Of a stretch of DNA of 64,000 nt, positions 32,459 through 42,800 are shown in pieces (the stretch's first letter is position 1; each line of letters opens with the position of its first letter). The notes below the pieces were generated by a model. The model saw nothing but the letters and a program-made list of their open reading frames with translations, was not told the DNA's origin and made no database searches. Source of the stretch: Bacteroidales bacterium (GTDB taxonomy: Bacteria > Bacteroidota > Bacteroidia > Bacteroidales > WCHB1-69); the NCBI GenBank assembly GCA_024686335.1, contig JAILCI010000040.1:70585-134584 (forward strand), given 5' to 3'. The translations under genes were made by a program, and so were the position numbers.

Positions 32459-33343
32459 CTATGAGTTGACTATTGATTCAATACGCTTTTGGAGATCCTC
32501 AGAGACGGGCACGAGGGGCAGTCTCAGCACATTGTGTATACGGCCTTGGGCTGCCAGAAAAGCCTTCACTCCGCAAGGATTACCTTCAGCAAAGCATGCC
32601 TTGGTGATATCGAAAAGACGGTCATGATAGATTCTAGCTTTGATAAACTGATCCGCAAGAGCCAAATGAACCATATTGGCCACTTCAGATGGGTAGGCAT
32701 TGGCAACCACGGAGATAAGTCCGTCCATGCCAGCAGCCATGAGGGGCAGCGTCAGAAGATCGTCGCCAGAGATGACGAGGAAGTCTTCGGGCTTATGGTT
32801 CAGGAGATAAAGGATTTGATGCATATTACCAGAAGCCTCTTTAATACCGCAAACGTTTGGGCAAGACTCCGCAATCTGAAGGGTTGTTTCAGCTTTGAGG
32901 TTACATGATGTACGTCCCGGAACATTATACAGGAGTATTGGCAGCGGACTATGTTCTGCAATGACCTTATAGTGAGCTACTAAACCAGCCTGACTAGGAT
33001 TGTTATAATAGGGAGTCACGGAGAGGATAGCATCAGGTTCATACTCCACTACAGTTTCCATACGACGCAAGACGGCTTTAGTGTTCGGGCCTCCAACACC
33101 GACAATCAACGGCAAACGGCCAGCATTTGCCTCAGAGATACAGCGCAAGACATCGGCCTTCTCATCCGGTGGGATAGTAGGATACTCGCTAGTAGTGCCC
33201 AAGGCAACCAGATAGTCCACATGATTCTCAATCATATTTTCCACCAAGGACTCCAAAGCTTTAAAATCAATACTTTCGTCTGGCTTGAATGGCGTCACAA
33301 TTGCGACACCTAACCCTCTAAATTTTTTCAGATCCTTATTCAT
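32459..33343 (-). CDS. dapA: 4-hydroxy-tetrahydrodipicolinate synthase
   Basis: DapA condenses pyruvate with aspartate semialdehyde in the lysine/diaminopimelate pathway. The 294-residue TIM barrel shows VALGTTSEYPT (catalytic Thr pair), LLYNVPGRTSCN (catalytic Tyr), CGIKEASGN (Schiff-base Lys) and ISGDDLLTLP. The ATG at 33343 gives MNKDLKKFRGLGVAIVTPF; the frame runs further upstream into the preceding gene. The start overlaps the end of the DUF6913-like gene by eight bases, so translation is coupled. Function is firm; related aldolases of the family are less likely given the DAP-type motifs. Confidence 0.94.
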   Translation of the reverse strand: MNKDLKKFRGLGVAIVTPFKPDESIDFKALESLVENMIENHVDYLVALGTTSEYPTIPPDEKADVLRCISEANAGRLPLIVGVGGPNTKAVLRRMETVVEYEPDAILSVTPYYNNPSQAGLVAHYKVIAEHSPLPILLYNVPGRTSCNLKAETTLQIAESCPNVCGIKEASGNMHQILYLLNHKPEDFLVISGDDLLTLPLMAAGMDGLISVVANAYPSEVANMVHLALADQFIKARIYHDRLFDITKACFAEGNPCGVKAFLAAQGRIHNVLRLPLVPVSEDLQKRIESIVNS

Positions 33344-33869
33344 CTCCTGACAATTTACTGGTATATTTATAGATGGCATTTAAAAAGTTACCATACTGTT
33401 TGTTGCTGTCATTGATAAAAAGATCATAATACTGGGCTGTTCCAGGATTCTGGCCGATGATAAAATGAGCTTTTGTCAGGGCAAGAAGTGACTCGATGGG
33501 AGCTGTATCCTGATAACTGAAATCAATCAGGATGTCAAGATCCAGTTTCAAAAAATCCTGCAGTTGAGGCATCATTGGTTTTCCGTACCAATTAAGATGC
33601 TTATTGCTAAAGAAGTCACAAGTAAGCTGAGGGAGACAGTAGAAAGGCACCTCTTTGTCATCAATATAACCAACCAAGCGCACGTTATGATTTTCAGCTT
33701 GAAGCTTAGAAAAAATGGCATAGATGCTCTTATAGGAGTCTTCGTTGGTTATCTGACAGAGGACACCGATAGAGCGTGCTTTTTTCAAAGAGATCATCTC
33801 CCTATTGCGAGCCACTCTGTTCTCCTTTAAATATTTTCGAAGAAAAAATCTTTTAATTCCGTTAAACAT
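33336..33869 (-). CDS. DUF6913-like protein of unknown function
   Basis: The 177-residue soluble protein starts MFNGIKRFFLRKYLKENRVAR with a basic amphipathic helix and contains ARSIGVLCQITNEDSY, LVGYIDDKEV, LDILIDFSYQD and FIIGQNPGTAQYYDLFIN. I recall this pattern from a Bacteroidota-specific family upstream of dapA, listed as DUF6913; no biochemical role is known to me. The ATG at 33869 is chosen because a TATGTTTG promoter box lies 27 bases upstream; the longer frame to 33968 would pass through a terminator hairpin. The overlap with dapA suggests a role tied to cell-wall or lysine synthesis, by inference only. Confidence 0.75.
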   Translation of the reverse strand: MFNGIKRFFLRKYLKENRVARNREMISLKKARSIGVLCQITNEDSYKSIYAIFSKLQAENHNVRLVGYIDDKEVPFYCLPQLTCDFFSNKHLNWYGKPMMPQLQDFLKLDLDILIDFSYQDTAPIESLLALTKAHFIIGQNPGTAQYYDLFINDSNKQYGNFLNAIYKYTSKLSGDE

Positions 33870-33896
33870 AAAAGTCACTATTATGGTAAGAGGCTG

Positions 33897-33904
33897 CAAA
33901 CATA
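33897..33904 (-). promoter_or_regulatory. -7 box (TATGTTTG) for the DUF6913-dapA-M14 operon
   Basis: The minus strand reads TATGTTTG 27 bases before the ATG at 33869. It fixes the start of the first gene of the operon. Confidence 0.6.
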
Positions 33905-33932
33905 CACAAAATTCGTGAGACTTTAGCAGATA

Positions 33933-33965
33933 AAAAAAGTGCCACCGGGGAGGAGGCACTTTTTT
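33933..33965 (-). terminator. Rho-independent terminator after lpxC
   Basis: The stem AAAAAAGTGCC/GGCACTTTTTT encloses an 11-nt loop. It ends the lpxD-lpxC transcript on the minus strand, about 80 bases after lpxC. Bases 33966-34046 hold no further gene. Confidence 0.88.
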
Positions 33966-34046
33966 CAAACCATTAACCTATGTAAGATACTTGAAAACTT
34001 TGCATTTTCAAAATCATTTATTTCTTACGAACAATGTTTCAAAAAG

Positions 34047-34964
34047 TTACAAAAAAAATTCATCGCTCTCCAAAATCATCTTTGCGAAGGCTGTATTAGC
34101 GAAGTGACCTGGACGGTTAGCGACGATCTCTGCCTGCAACGGAACCCCTAATAAATAGAGGTCTCCAACAAGGTCGAGCAGCTTGTGTCTTGCAGGCTCA
34201 TTAGGGTGTCTAAGTGACGTATTATTAAGGATATGATCCGGCGTCACCTCGACCATTTTTTTCTGGAAAAAGGTTGCCAATTGTTTGAGAACAGCCTTAT
34301 CCGGCACCTGATCTACAAAAACAATAGCATTGTCCAGGTCACCACCTTTCACCAAATTATTGGCGATGAGGAACTGCAGTTCGCGCAAGAAGACGAAGGT
34401 GCGGCAGTCGTAGAACTCGGGGTAGAAATATTGGATATTGTCGAGCACGGCCGTCTGGGCAGCGAGGACCTTCGTGCCATAGTCGACGTTGACGGTCATC
34501 TTGAAATGGTCGGCGGGACGGATGGTCAGTTCTATCTGCTGTTCAGGGACCGAGAAGGTGATCTCCTTGCGGACCTTGCCGACGCGCTGAGGTGCGTCGA
34601 GTTCGCGCAAGCCAGCCTCTTTGAGCATCTCAACATAGACACGGGAACTACCGTCAAGGATAGGGGTCTCCATGCCATGGACATGGACGAGCACGTTGTC
34701 GATGCCGAGACCAGCAAGGGCGGCCATCAGATGTTCGATAGTATGGACGACGGCATCACCATCTTTGATAGAAGTGCCGCGGGAAGTGTCAAAAACATTG
34801 AGCGGAGAAGCCTTGACCGTGGGTTGGCCAGGGAGATCGTCACGCATGAATACTATGCCGCTGTTAGCGGGTGCAGGTTCAAAGGTGACCGTGACCTGTT
34901 GACCTGTATGAAGTCCTTTACCTGAAATAGAAATGGACGAGTGAACAGTTTTTTGAAGATTCAT
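34047..34964 (-). CDS. lpxC: UDP-3-O-acyl-N-acetylglucosamine deacetylase, without FabZ fusion
   Basis: LpxC performs the committed step of lipid A synthesis with a catalytic zinc. The 305-residue product shows SGKGLHTGQQVTVTFEPAP, HTIEHLMAALAGLGIDN (zinc His), TPILDGSSRVYV, and NEPARHKLLDLVGDLYLLG (zinc His and Asp). In most Bacteroidota this protein is about 460 residues long and carries a C-terminal FabZ dehydratase domain. Here the frame ends at RPGHFANTAFAKMILESDEFFL with a stop and a terminator, and no fabZ follows. It is therefore monofunctional, as in Proteobacteria. It lies 22 bases after lpxD on the same strand. Confidence 0.94.
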   Translation of the reverse strand: MNLQKTVHSSISISGKGLHTGQQVTVTFEPAPANSGIVFMRDDLPGQPTVKASPLNVFDTSRGTSIKDGDAVVHTIEHLMAALAGLGIDNVLVHVHGMETPILDGSSRVYVEMLKEAGLRELDAPQRVGKVRKEITFSVPEQQIELTIRPADHFKMTVNVDYGTKVLAAQTAVLDNIQYFYPEFYDCRTFVFLRELQFLIANNLVKGGDLDNAIVFVDQVPDKAVLKQLATFFQKKMVEVTPDHILNNTSLRHPNEPARHKLLDLVGDLYLLGVPLQAEIVANRPGHFANTAFAKMILESDEFFL

Positions 34965-34986
34965 ATAGCTAATATTCAGAAAAGGG

Positions 34987-36003
34987 TTATCGATTATCTT
35001 TTAAGTCTTTCAGATCTTGGTAAATCTCGGGGAGACGACGACGTAAGACTATCAGTTCTTTCTCGCGATCTGCGGAGATGGCGGGGCTGCCAAGGTATAT
35101 GCCGCTCTTAAGAGAACGGGTGACACCTGACTGAGCGCCCACAATAGTCTTGTCGGCGATTTGAATGTGTCCTGCCACACCAGTCTGTCCAGCGAAGATG
35201 CAGTGTTTGCCAATCTTAGCAGATCCGGCCACACCTGATTGAGCAGCAAAGGCAGTGCCCTCACCGACCTCAACATTATGTGCAATCTGAACCAAATTGT
35301 CAATTTTTACATAGTCAGCAATCTTTGTGGAGCCCATAGTAGCACGATCGACACAGGTGTTGGCGCCAATCTCGACATGGTTACCGATAACTACATTACC
35401 GATCTGAGGTATTTTGAGATATTGTCCGTCTTGGTTAGCGAAACCGAAGCCGTCAGCGCCGATGACGCATCCAGCATGCAAGATGCAGTCGTCACCGACC
35501 ACACACTGTTCATAGATAGTGACGCCGGCGAAAAGGGTTGTCTTGTTGCCAACGCGTGCGCCATCGCCCACACATACATGCGGATAGAGACGAGCTCCGT
35601 CGCCAATGACGGCATTCTCTCCAATGCTGACAAATTCAGCAATATAGACGTTCTGGCCTATCTTCGCGCTCTCAGCTATGCAGGCATGCGGGGAGATGCC
35701 CGTCTTGGCCTTGGCGGCCTGCTGCTCCTGATAGAAGTTAAGCAACTGAGCGAAGGCAATATAGGAGTTCTCCACTTTGATGAGCACACAGGGAACCTCC
35801 GACTCCGGGACGAAGTCTTTGTTCACAATAGCGGCTGATGCTTTAGTGGTATAGATATAATGTGTATATTTCGGATTTGAGAGAAAAGTGAGCCCGCCGG
35901 GCGCACCTTCTTCAATTTTACAGATGGTGGAAATCTCTACTGAAGCATCTCCAACCACCTCTGCTGAAAGCAGTTGTGCGATTTGTGCTACTGTATATTT
36001 CAT
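34987..36003 (-). CDS. lpxD: UDP-3-O-(3-hydroxyacyl)glucosamine N-acyltransferase
   Basis: LpxD adds the second acyl chain to UDP-glucosamine in lipid A synthesis, next to the LpxC step. The 338-residue protein has the uridine-binding N-terminal domain (LTFLSNPKYTHYIYTTKASA) and a left-handed beta helix of hexapeptide repeats from about residue 100 to 310 (IGENAVIGDGARLYPHVCVG, FANQDGQYLKIPQIGNVVIG, catalytic-region QIAHNVEVGEG with His). The C-terminal helix is LRRRLPEIYQDLKDL. The ATG at 36003 lies 18 bases after a TATTTTTG box. It is the first gene of the lpxD-lpxC operon. Confidence 0.95.
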   Translation of the reverse strand: MKYTVAQIAQLLSAEVVGDASVEISTICKIEEGAPGGLTFLSNPKYTHYIYTTKASAAIVNKDFVPESEVPCVLIKVENSYIAFAQLLNFYQEQQAAKAKTGISPHACIAESAKIGQNVYIAEFVSIGENAVIGDGARLYPHVCVGDGARVGNKTTLFAGVTIYEQCVVGDDCILHAGCVIGADGFGFANQDGQYLKIPQIGNVVIGNHVEIGANTCVDRATMGSTKIADYVKIDNLVQIAHNVEVGEGTAFAAQSGVAGSAKIGKHCIFAGQTGVAGHIQIADKTIVGAQSGVTRSLKSGIYLGSPAISADREKELIVLRRRLPEIYQDLKDLKDNR

Positions 36004-36020
36004 ATCTCAGAATTGAACGG

Positions 36021-36028
36021 CAAAAATA
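36021..36028 (-). promoter_or_regulatory. -7 box (TATTTTTG) for lpxD-lpxC
   Basis: The minus strand carries TATTTTTG 18 bases before the lpxD ATG, the same distance as in trxB. A TTTG lies upstream but at a shorter spacing than usual. Confidence 0.62.
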
Positions 36029-36046
36029 ACAATATTTTGCAAACAA

Positions 36047-36625
36047 TCATTCTTTAAAATCCAGACTCATTTTCCAATATAGGTAATTGAAGGCAATACA
36101 CTCCCCTACCCGCTTGAAACCGAGGCTTTGGTAAATGCGCTGACCCTGAAGATTCACCGGGTCTACAAGGAGTGTCACGGAAAGATCCGGGTATCTTTCT
36201 GCGACCCATTGGATGCGATGTTGCATCAAGCGGCGGCCGATGCCCTGACGACGGTATTGAGGGAGCACAGCCAGTGTGTCAAGGTAAAACTCGCCCTCAC
36301 CTGCCTCATCGGCCATGGAGTCCACGTCCAGATCTTTGAAATTCTCGATATAGGGAAAAGTCTCGTTGCGCAGGGTGTGGTAAAGAGCGCCCTCGTAGGA
36401 AATCAAGGCGCCTACAGGATGTCCATCGACTTCTGCTACCAATGCATGCTGGAAACTGTATAGAGTGCCCTCACGGGCCGCCAAGGCAGCAATCTCTTTT
36501 GCCGTGGTTTCCAGTTTTTCATCCTGATGTTCAAAGATCTCAAAGCCGAGCCCCTCGCATACACAATGGCCTAGGAAATCAGCATCCTCTATAGTTGCCG
36601 GACGAATTGTCTCTAGCGTCATCAT
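36047..36625 (-). CDS. GNAT-family N-acetyltransferase
   Basis: The 192-residue protein is a GNAT acyltransferase using acetyl-CoA. Signs are ETIRPATIEDADFLGHCV at the start, FYLDTLAVLPQYRRQGIGRRL containing the Q-x-x-G-x-G/A type CoA loop, and VNLQGQRIYQSLGFKRVGE near the end. The substrate is unknown; many such proteins acetylate small amines or protein N-termini. The frame is open upstream through a REP hairpin, but a TATTTTTG box at 36645-36652 puts the start at the ATG of 36623-36625 (MMTLETIRPA); the ATG at 36640 is almost at the expected transcription start. Confidence 0.87.
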   Translation of the reverse strand: MMTLETIRPATIEDADFLGHCVCEGLGFEIFEHQDEKLETTAKEIAALAAREGTLYSFQHALVAEVDGHPVGALISYEGALYHTLRNETFPYIENFKDLDVDSMADEAGEGEFYLDTLAVLPQYRRQGIGRRLMQHRIQWVAERYPDLSVTLLVDPVNLQGQRIYQSLGFKRVGECIAFNYLYWKMSLDFKE

Positions 36626-36644
36626 TTCACAATTTTTCATGCGG

Positions 36645-36652
36645 CAAAAATA
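36645..36652 (-). promoter_or_regulatory. -7 box (TATTTTTG) for the GNAT gene
   Basis: The minus strand reads TATTTTTG 19 bases before the preferred ATG at 36625. It argues against all longer starts in the frame. Confidence 0.62.
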
Positions 36653-36690
36653 CAAAAATCTATCACGGGTCTGCTCGCCACCCTGCACCT

Positions 36691-36714
36691 GTAGGGTCGA
36701 TGCGTGCATCGACC
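36691..36714 (+). repeat. REP-type hairpin with 5' GTAG (copy 5)
   Basis: GTAG at 36691-36694 precedes the same 20-nt hairpin found around the RAYT gene, 14.6 kb away. It lies just upstream of the GNAT promoter. Confidence 0.88.
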
Positions 36715-36725
36715 ATCCTCGGAGC

Positions 36726-36745
36726 AATCTGCGTCCTCGCAGATT
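36726..36745. repeat. CTGCG/CGCAG hairpin related to the 13-kb array
   Basis: AATCTGCG-TCCT-CGCAGATT, preceded by CGGAGC, is the same design as the units at 13017-13190 but with the A/T pair at the stem changed on both arms, a compensatory change. Confidence 0.8.
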
Positions 36746-36775
36746 GTTATATTCAAAACACAGATTCGACCAAAT

Positions 36776-36807
36776 AAAAAGAGAGGATGCATAGCGACAT
36801 CCTCTCT
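36776..36807 (-). terminator. Terminator of the giant adhesin gene
   Basis: On the minus strand the stem AGAGAGGATG/CATCCTCTCT with an 8-nt loop is followed by TTTTTATTT. It lies 24 bases after the adhesin stop codon. Confidence 0.88.
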
Positions 36808-36831
36808 AATAATTTCATCCGTAAAGAAAGA

Positions 36832-39800
36832 CTACTCTTTCTCCTTGATACATCTGATGCTGTATCCGTTAGGATTGTTGGAGGAGACGTTCGTCACGCG
36901 GAGACAGTTGACGGTGAGTTCGATCTCTACCGGCACCACGGTGCCACCAACGGTGGTCGTTGCCCAGTAGTAATCCATCAAGGTCATGTCTTCGTAACGA
37001 TCCAAAGCGCCGTTGTACTTGCCACCAGGCAGGCCGGTGAAGCCCGTGGTGTTGGTACCAGCACCGTCAACCCACAAGGTGGTTGCACGCAATGCGTCAG
37101 GACCGTAAGCGTTCAGTTCCTCGTACTGCTCCTTAGTCGGCAGATACCAACCGTTAGGACAGATACCCGGCACGTGACCGTAACTGTTCGTCGTTCCACC
37201 ATTGACAGCTGCTTCCCATGTGTACAAGTGACCGTAAGTAGCCAGGTTGGCTGCCTCGTCGTTGTAGTACAACGGTGAGTAGTACGTCATCACATCCGGA
37301 ATGTCAGCACCGCCAACATAGTGCTCGGACTTGAGGTTGGTCTTCGTCCAGCACTCGCAACCGATACGCACGCTCTCGTAAGTGATGTTGTCGGCATCCG
37401 TTGCCGTAGGACATTCTGGGAAGTTGACTGTCACAGTCTGAGGACATGTGGCCATCACATTGCCGCAAGTGTCTGACAATGTCCAAGTGATGGTATGATC
37501 ACCCACTGCCAACGGATTCTGGCTTGCCAGGTCGTTGGCAACGACATAGCTGTTAGGCGTCATGCCTGTGCCTACCGTTGCTTCGCCTGTCAGCGTGTAC
37601 TCGATGTCGCACTCGCCGAAGTTCAGCGTCACGGTCTCATTGGCAGGACAGGTGAAGTCCGTGAAGTTGGTCACCTCCAGAGTACCGGCGTGACGTACAA
37701 TGGTGTACTGGTCGGTAACATCCGTGGTACCGTCCTTCATGACAATCACTGCACCGATGGTGTGCTCGGAAGTGCCCACGCAGGTCTGGCTGCCGGCATG
37801 TGCGATAGTGGCAACATCGCCAGTTGCTAGACTGTCAACAGCGGCAATCGTGTAACCATTGCTGGTCAGAGCAGTACCGTCGTAAACCTTGGTGGCATCA
37901 GCAGCAGTGATGTCCAAAGTGCGCAGGGTGATATCCAACTTGAGGTTGTAGGAAACCGAGTAGTTGGAGATACCCTTCGTCGTGCCGAACGGAGTCGTGA
38001 TGTTGGCAACACCGGAAACCGGTGCCATGCTCAACATTGCGAAGCCGCTAGGTGTGAAGACGTAGGTGTAGGTGCCAACTCTGAAGTCGGATGTGGTAAC
38101 CTCACCGGCATTCAGGGCGTCACCATCAACAAGACCGGTAACCACCACGTCAGCGCTTGTGTAGTCTACAACAAACGGTGTGCCGTCGTAAATCTTGGAT
38201 GCATTGGAGATGGTGATGGTCAAGTTGGCAGGAGTGATGATCAGAGCGCCAGGCACCAAAGTGATATTGTAGTTGGATGTCACATCCTCAGTACCATTCA
38301 TAATCTTGTTAGTACCAGAGAATACGCCATCGTAAGTACCTACATTCGTGCCGGTAGCGCTATAGGTGGTAGTCCAAGTGTGACCAGCCACCAGGTTATC
38401 AGCAGTAACACCAGTTATTGTCTGAGCTGCACCAGTGTATACCACGCTGCTGGATTCACCCGTCAGAGTCAACGGACGAGCCGTCACTGCCAGGGTGCCT
38501 TCCACCTTAGTTACGTTAGTGTAATAGGTAGAGGTGGCGATGGTATAATCGAATGTATTGTCAGCAGTACCCACATTCGTAATGCTTGCAGGTGTCGTCA
38601 CCGTGATGATGTCACCGTTCGGCAATTCGAACTTCGTGCTGTCGGTAGCCAGACGTGCCACAGCGACACCGTCGAAGGTTACAGAGTAGCTCGGGTAGGT
38701 ATGAGCCTCACCGTCATAGGTCCAACTTTGAGAGTTGGAGGTGATGACCACAGGCAGACTGATACCAGAGACTACCAACTGACCGAATGTCACGGTGATG
38801 TCATAGTTGTTGGCATTGGTACCAGAATTGAGTGTGTAGGTGAAGCTGTTGTCGCTATGACCGATTTCGGTCTGGGTGCCGGTGAAGGTGTAAGTAGCGC
38901 CTTGACCAGATACCCAGCCAGTCTCAACTGCGAGCGGTTCAGTACCGTTCACGAGCGGAGTACCGTCATAGGTCTTAGACAGCGTTGCTGATGTCAGAGT
39001 CACAGGACGTCTTGTCACGCTCAAAGAGAAGACAGAATCCACAGGGTTGTAGTTCGGGCAGGTAGCCGTCACTTTAACCATTATGGTGTCAACGTCGGTG
39101 ACAGACGGAACAACGGTAGAAGGAGTCCAGGTGGTGCCGCCGTCAGTGCTGTACTGGTAGGTTACGGTCGGCGTTGAAGTGCCGTAAGGAGCATCAGCGG
39201 TGCTGGTGCCACTCAAGGCAGTGCCGTCATAAACCTGAGTACGCTCCGTCGGAGGAGTGATAGTCAAAGCATCGCTTGGAGTCACAGCCTGATAACCGTC
39301 GGTAACCGTGAAGGTCACGCCAGAGAAGTTAGTGTTCGTGTTGGTGAACTGAGTAGCAAGCAAGCCCATGTTTGTGGTGCCGACATCCGTTCTGGAAGCA
39401 CTTGCGGTGCCGCTGAATGAGAAGTCGCTGGCCACATTATACAGCGTGCTGCTAGCAGTAGCAACATAACCGGTGGTGGTGTAAGCAGTACCGTTGTATA
39501 CATCGGTACTGTTGTTACCAACGATGGTCACCGTCACGCCAGTGAGCGGATTAACGGTCAGAGTGCCTGCCGTTGTCGTGATGGTGTAGTCACCGGCTTG
39601 AGTATCGCTGTTCAATGTGTAGGTAAAGGCGTTGCTGGAGAAACCGGCATTGGTCTGAGTACCTGTCACACTGTAAGAAGCGCCCTCGCCCGTCACGAAA
39701 CCGTCGCCGCCGACAGTCACGGTATTGTTGGTCAATGCCGTGCCGTCATAGACCTTGCTGTCGGTTGCAGATGTCAAGGTTACGTTACGTTTCGTCACCT

Positions 39801-42800
39801 CAAGAATACCGTTTACAGGAGTTGCAAAGGTGTAGTTTGCAGTCACGTCGGTGGTACCGCGCATTACCTTGTAGGAAGTCACCACGTTGTTGGCAGTACC
39901 CACATGCGTGATGGTACCTTCCACAGTGGCGGTCAAGACATCACCTGTCAACAGGACACCCGTAGTGTAGGTGTAGCCAGCGTCAGTCAAGGCGCTTCCG
40001 TCATAGGTCTTATTGTCGGAATCAGCAGTAATAATGATCGGGGTTGTGATCGGGGTTACTGTCTGGTAACCGTCAACAACCGTGAAGGTCACTTCGGCGA
40101 AGTTGGTGTTCGTGTTGGTGAACATAGCGGCGGTCAGGCCCATATTCGTCGTACCGACATCCAGGCGAGAGGCTGAAGCCGTACCACTGAAGGTAAAGTC
40201 AGTATTGACGTTATACAGACTGTTGTCTGCCGTAGCAACATAACCAGTCGTCGTATAGGTTGTGCCGTTGTAAACATTTGAGTTTTGATTACCGGTGATG
40301 GTCACAACCACGCTGTTGACTGAATGTACGGTCAAGGTACCCTCTGTCTTGGTGATATTGTAATCACCTGCAGAGGTGTTGCTGTTCAGCGTATAGGTGA
40401 AGGTGTTGGCGGATGCTCCAGTTGCCAACTGGCTACCCGTCACATTGTAGGTTGCACCCTCGCCATCAGCGAAGCCGTCGCCGCCGACAGTCACAGTACT
40501 GTTGGTCAATGCTGTACCGTCAAACACTTTGCTGTCTGTTGCAGATGTCAAGGTTACGTTACGTTTCGTCACCTCAAGAGTACCGTTCACAGATGTTGCA
40601 AAGGTGTAGTTTGCGGTCACGTCTACAGCGCCGCGCATTACCTTGTAGGAGGTCACCACATTGTTGGCAGTGCCCACATGAGTGATGGTACCTTCCACAG
40701 TAGCGGTCAGCACATCACCAGTCAGGAGAACACCGTCAGTGAAGGTATAACCGGCATTGGTCAATGCACTTCCGTTATACTTTCTAGTGTCAGAGTTAGC
40801 CGTGATGGTAATCGAAGTCGTAATCGGAGTCACAGTCTGATAACCATCTGCTGTAACCGTGAAGGTAACACCGGAGAAGTTGCTGTTCGTGTTGGTGAAC
40901 TGAGTAGCAAGCAAGCCCATGTTCGTGGTGCCGACATCCGTTCTGGAAGCACTTGCGGTGCCGCTGAATGAGAAGTCGCTAGCCACATTATACAGCGTGC
41001 TGTTAGCAGTAGCAACATAACCGGTGGTAGTGTAAGCAGTACCGTTGTATACATTGGTATTGTGGTTACCAACGATGGTGACCGTAACGCCAGTGAGCGG
41101 GCTGATGGTCAGCACGCCAGGTGTCAACGTGATGGTGTAGTTGTCCGTCACATCGACAGTGCCGTTCATAATGCTATTGGTACCAGAGAATGAACCATTA
41201 TAGTCACCGGCATTGGTACCTGCAGCCGCGTATGCGATGGTCCAGGTATGACCGCTCACAAGGTTGTCGGCAGTGATGCCCGTGATGGACTGCTCCGTAC
41301 CGTTGTAGGTGCGCGTTGCAGTCTCACCGGTCAGGGTCACCGGACGCTTGCTGATGGCGATAGTGCCCTCATTGGCGGTAATGGCGGTGTAGAAGGTCTG
41401 GTTCTCGATAGAGTAAGCATAAGTGTTGGCAACACCGGCAGTGTAGTCGGTTACGCTGGCAGGCGTGCTGATGGTCAGCGTGTCGCCTGTAGGCAGCTTG
41501 AATCTGGTGCTGTCGCCCGTGATGTGGGCAACCTCGGCACCGGCATAGGTCACCGTGTAGCTCGGATAGGTGTGGGCCTCTCCGTCATACGTCCAGGTCT
41601 TGCTGTTGGAGTTGATGACCAGGGCGCTGGTGTTGGCGGTCACCTCAAGGGTACCAGGCGTTGTCGTGATGTTGTAGTTGTTGGCATCGGTGTTGGCGTT
41701 CAGCGTATAGGTGAAGGTATTGTCGGATTGACCAACCTCCGTCTGGCTGCCCGTCACACTGTAGGTAGCGCCCTCGCCGTCTGCGAAGCCGTCGCCGCCG
41801 ACAGTCACGGTACTGTTGGTCAATGCCGTGCCGTCATAAGGCTTGGTGTCGCCTGCAGAGGTCAGGGTCACATTGCGTCTCGTCACGCTCAACGTGAAGA
41901 CAGAATCCACAGAGTTGTAGTTCGGGCAGGTTGCCGTCACCTTAACCATGATGGTGTCCACATCGGTGATGGACGGAGCATCGGTAGTTGATGTCCAGGT
42001 GTTACCGCCATCCGTGCTGTACTGGTAGGTTACGGTCGGAGCGGTGGTGCCGTAAGCAGCCGCTGCCGAGCTGGTGCCTGCCAGTTCAGTGCCGTCGTAT
42101 GTCTTCGTGCGCTCCGTCGGAGGAGTGATGGTCAGGGCATCGCTCGGCGTAATTGCCTGGTAGCCATCCGTCACATTGAAGGTCACTGTCGTGAAGTTGT
42201 CGTTCGTGTTGGCGAACTGACTTGCAGCAAGGCCCATGAACGTGGTATCCACATCCGTTCTAGTTGCTGTAGAGTCTCCGCTGAACGTGAAATCGTCGAC
42301 GGTGTACAGCTGGTTGCTGATGGCAACATCGTAGCCATGTACGCTGTGTGCGGTACCGTCATAGGTCGTAGTGTTGTTATGACCGGTGATGGTGACCACA
42401 ACCACGTCAATAGGCGTGATCGTCTGGTAACCGTCCGTGACGTTGAAGGTCACCGTACCGAAGTTGCTGTTCGTGTTGGTGAACTGGTTCTCGGTTCCTG
42501 CGTCTGTACCCTTCAAATTCATATAGGTCGTACCCTCTACCATTCTGGCAGCTGTCGAGTCGCCACTGAAGGAGAAGTCGTTGATGGTGTACAGCGGAGT
42601 GCTGAATGTCGCATCATAGCCATGGACACTGTGCTCAGCACCGTCATAGGTCGTGGTGTTGCTATGACCGGTGATGGTAACGGTAACGTCGATCGGAGTA
42701 ATCACCTGGTAACCGTCAGTAACGTTGAAGGTCACCGTACTGAAGTTCGTGTTCGTGTTGGTGAACTGGCCTGCAGCAAGACCCATATCGGTCTGGCCAT

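Noticed and set aside
33870..33968. Long N-terminal extension of the DUF6913-like gene
   Set aside because: It would start inside the lpxC terminator hairpin and read through a -7 box.
36626..36727. Long start of the GNAT gene reaching through the REP copy
   Set aside because: The extension translates the REP hairpin and promoter; the TATTTTTG box at 36645-36652 excludes it.
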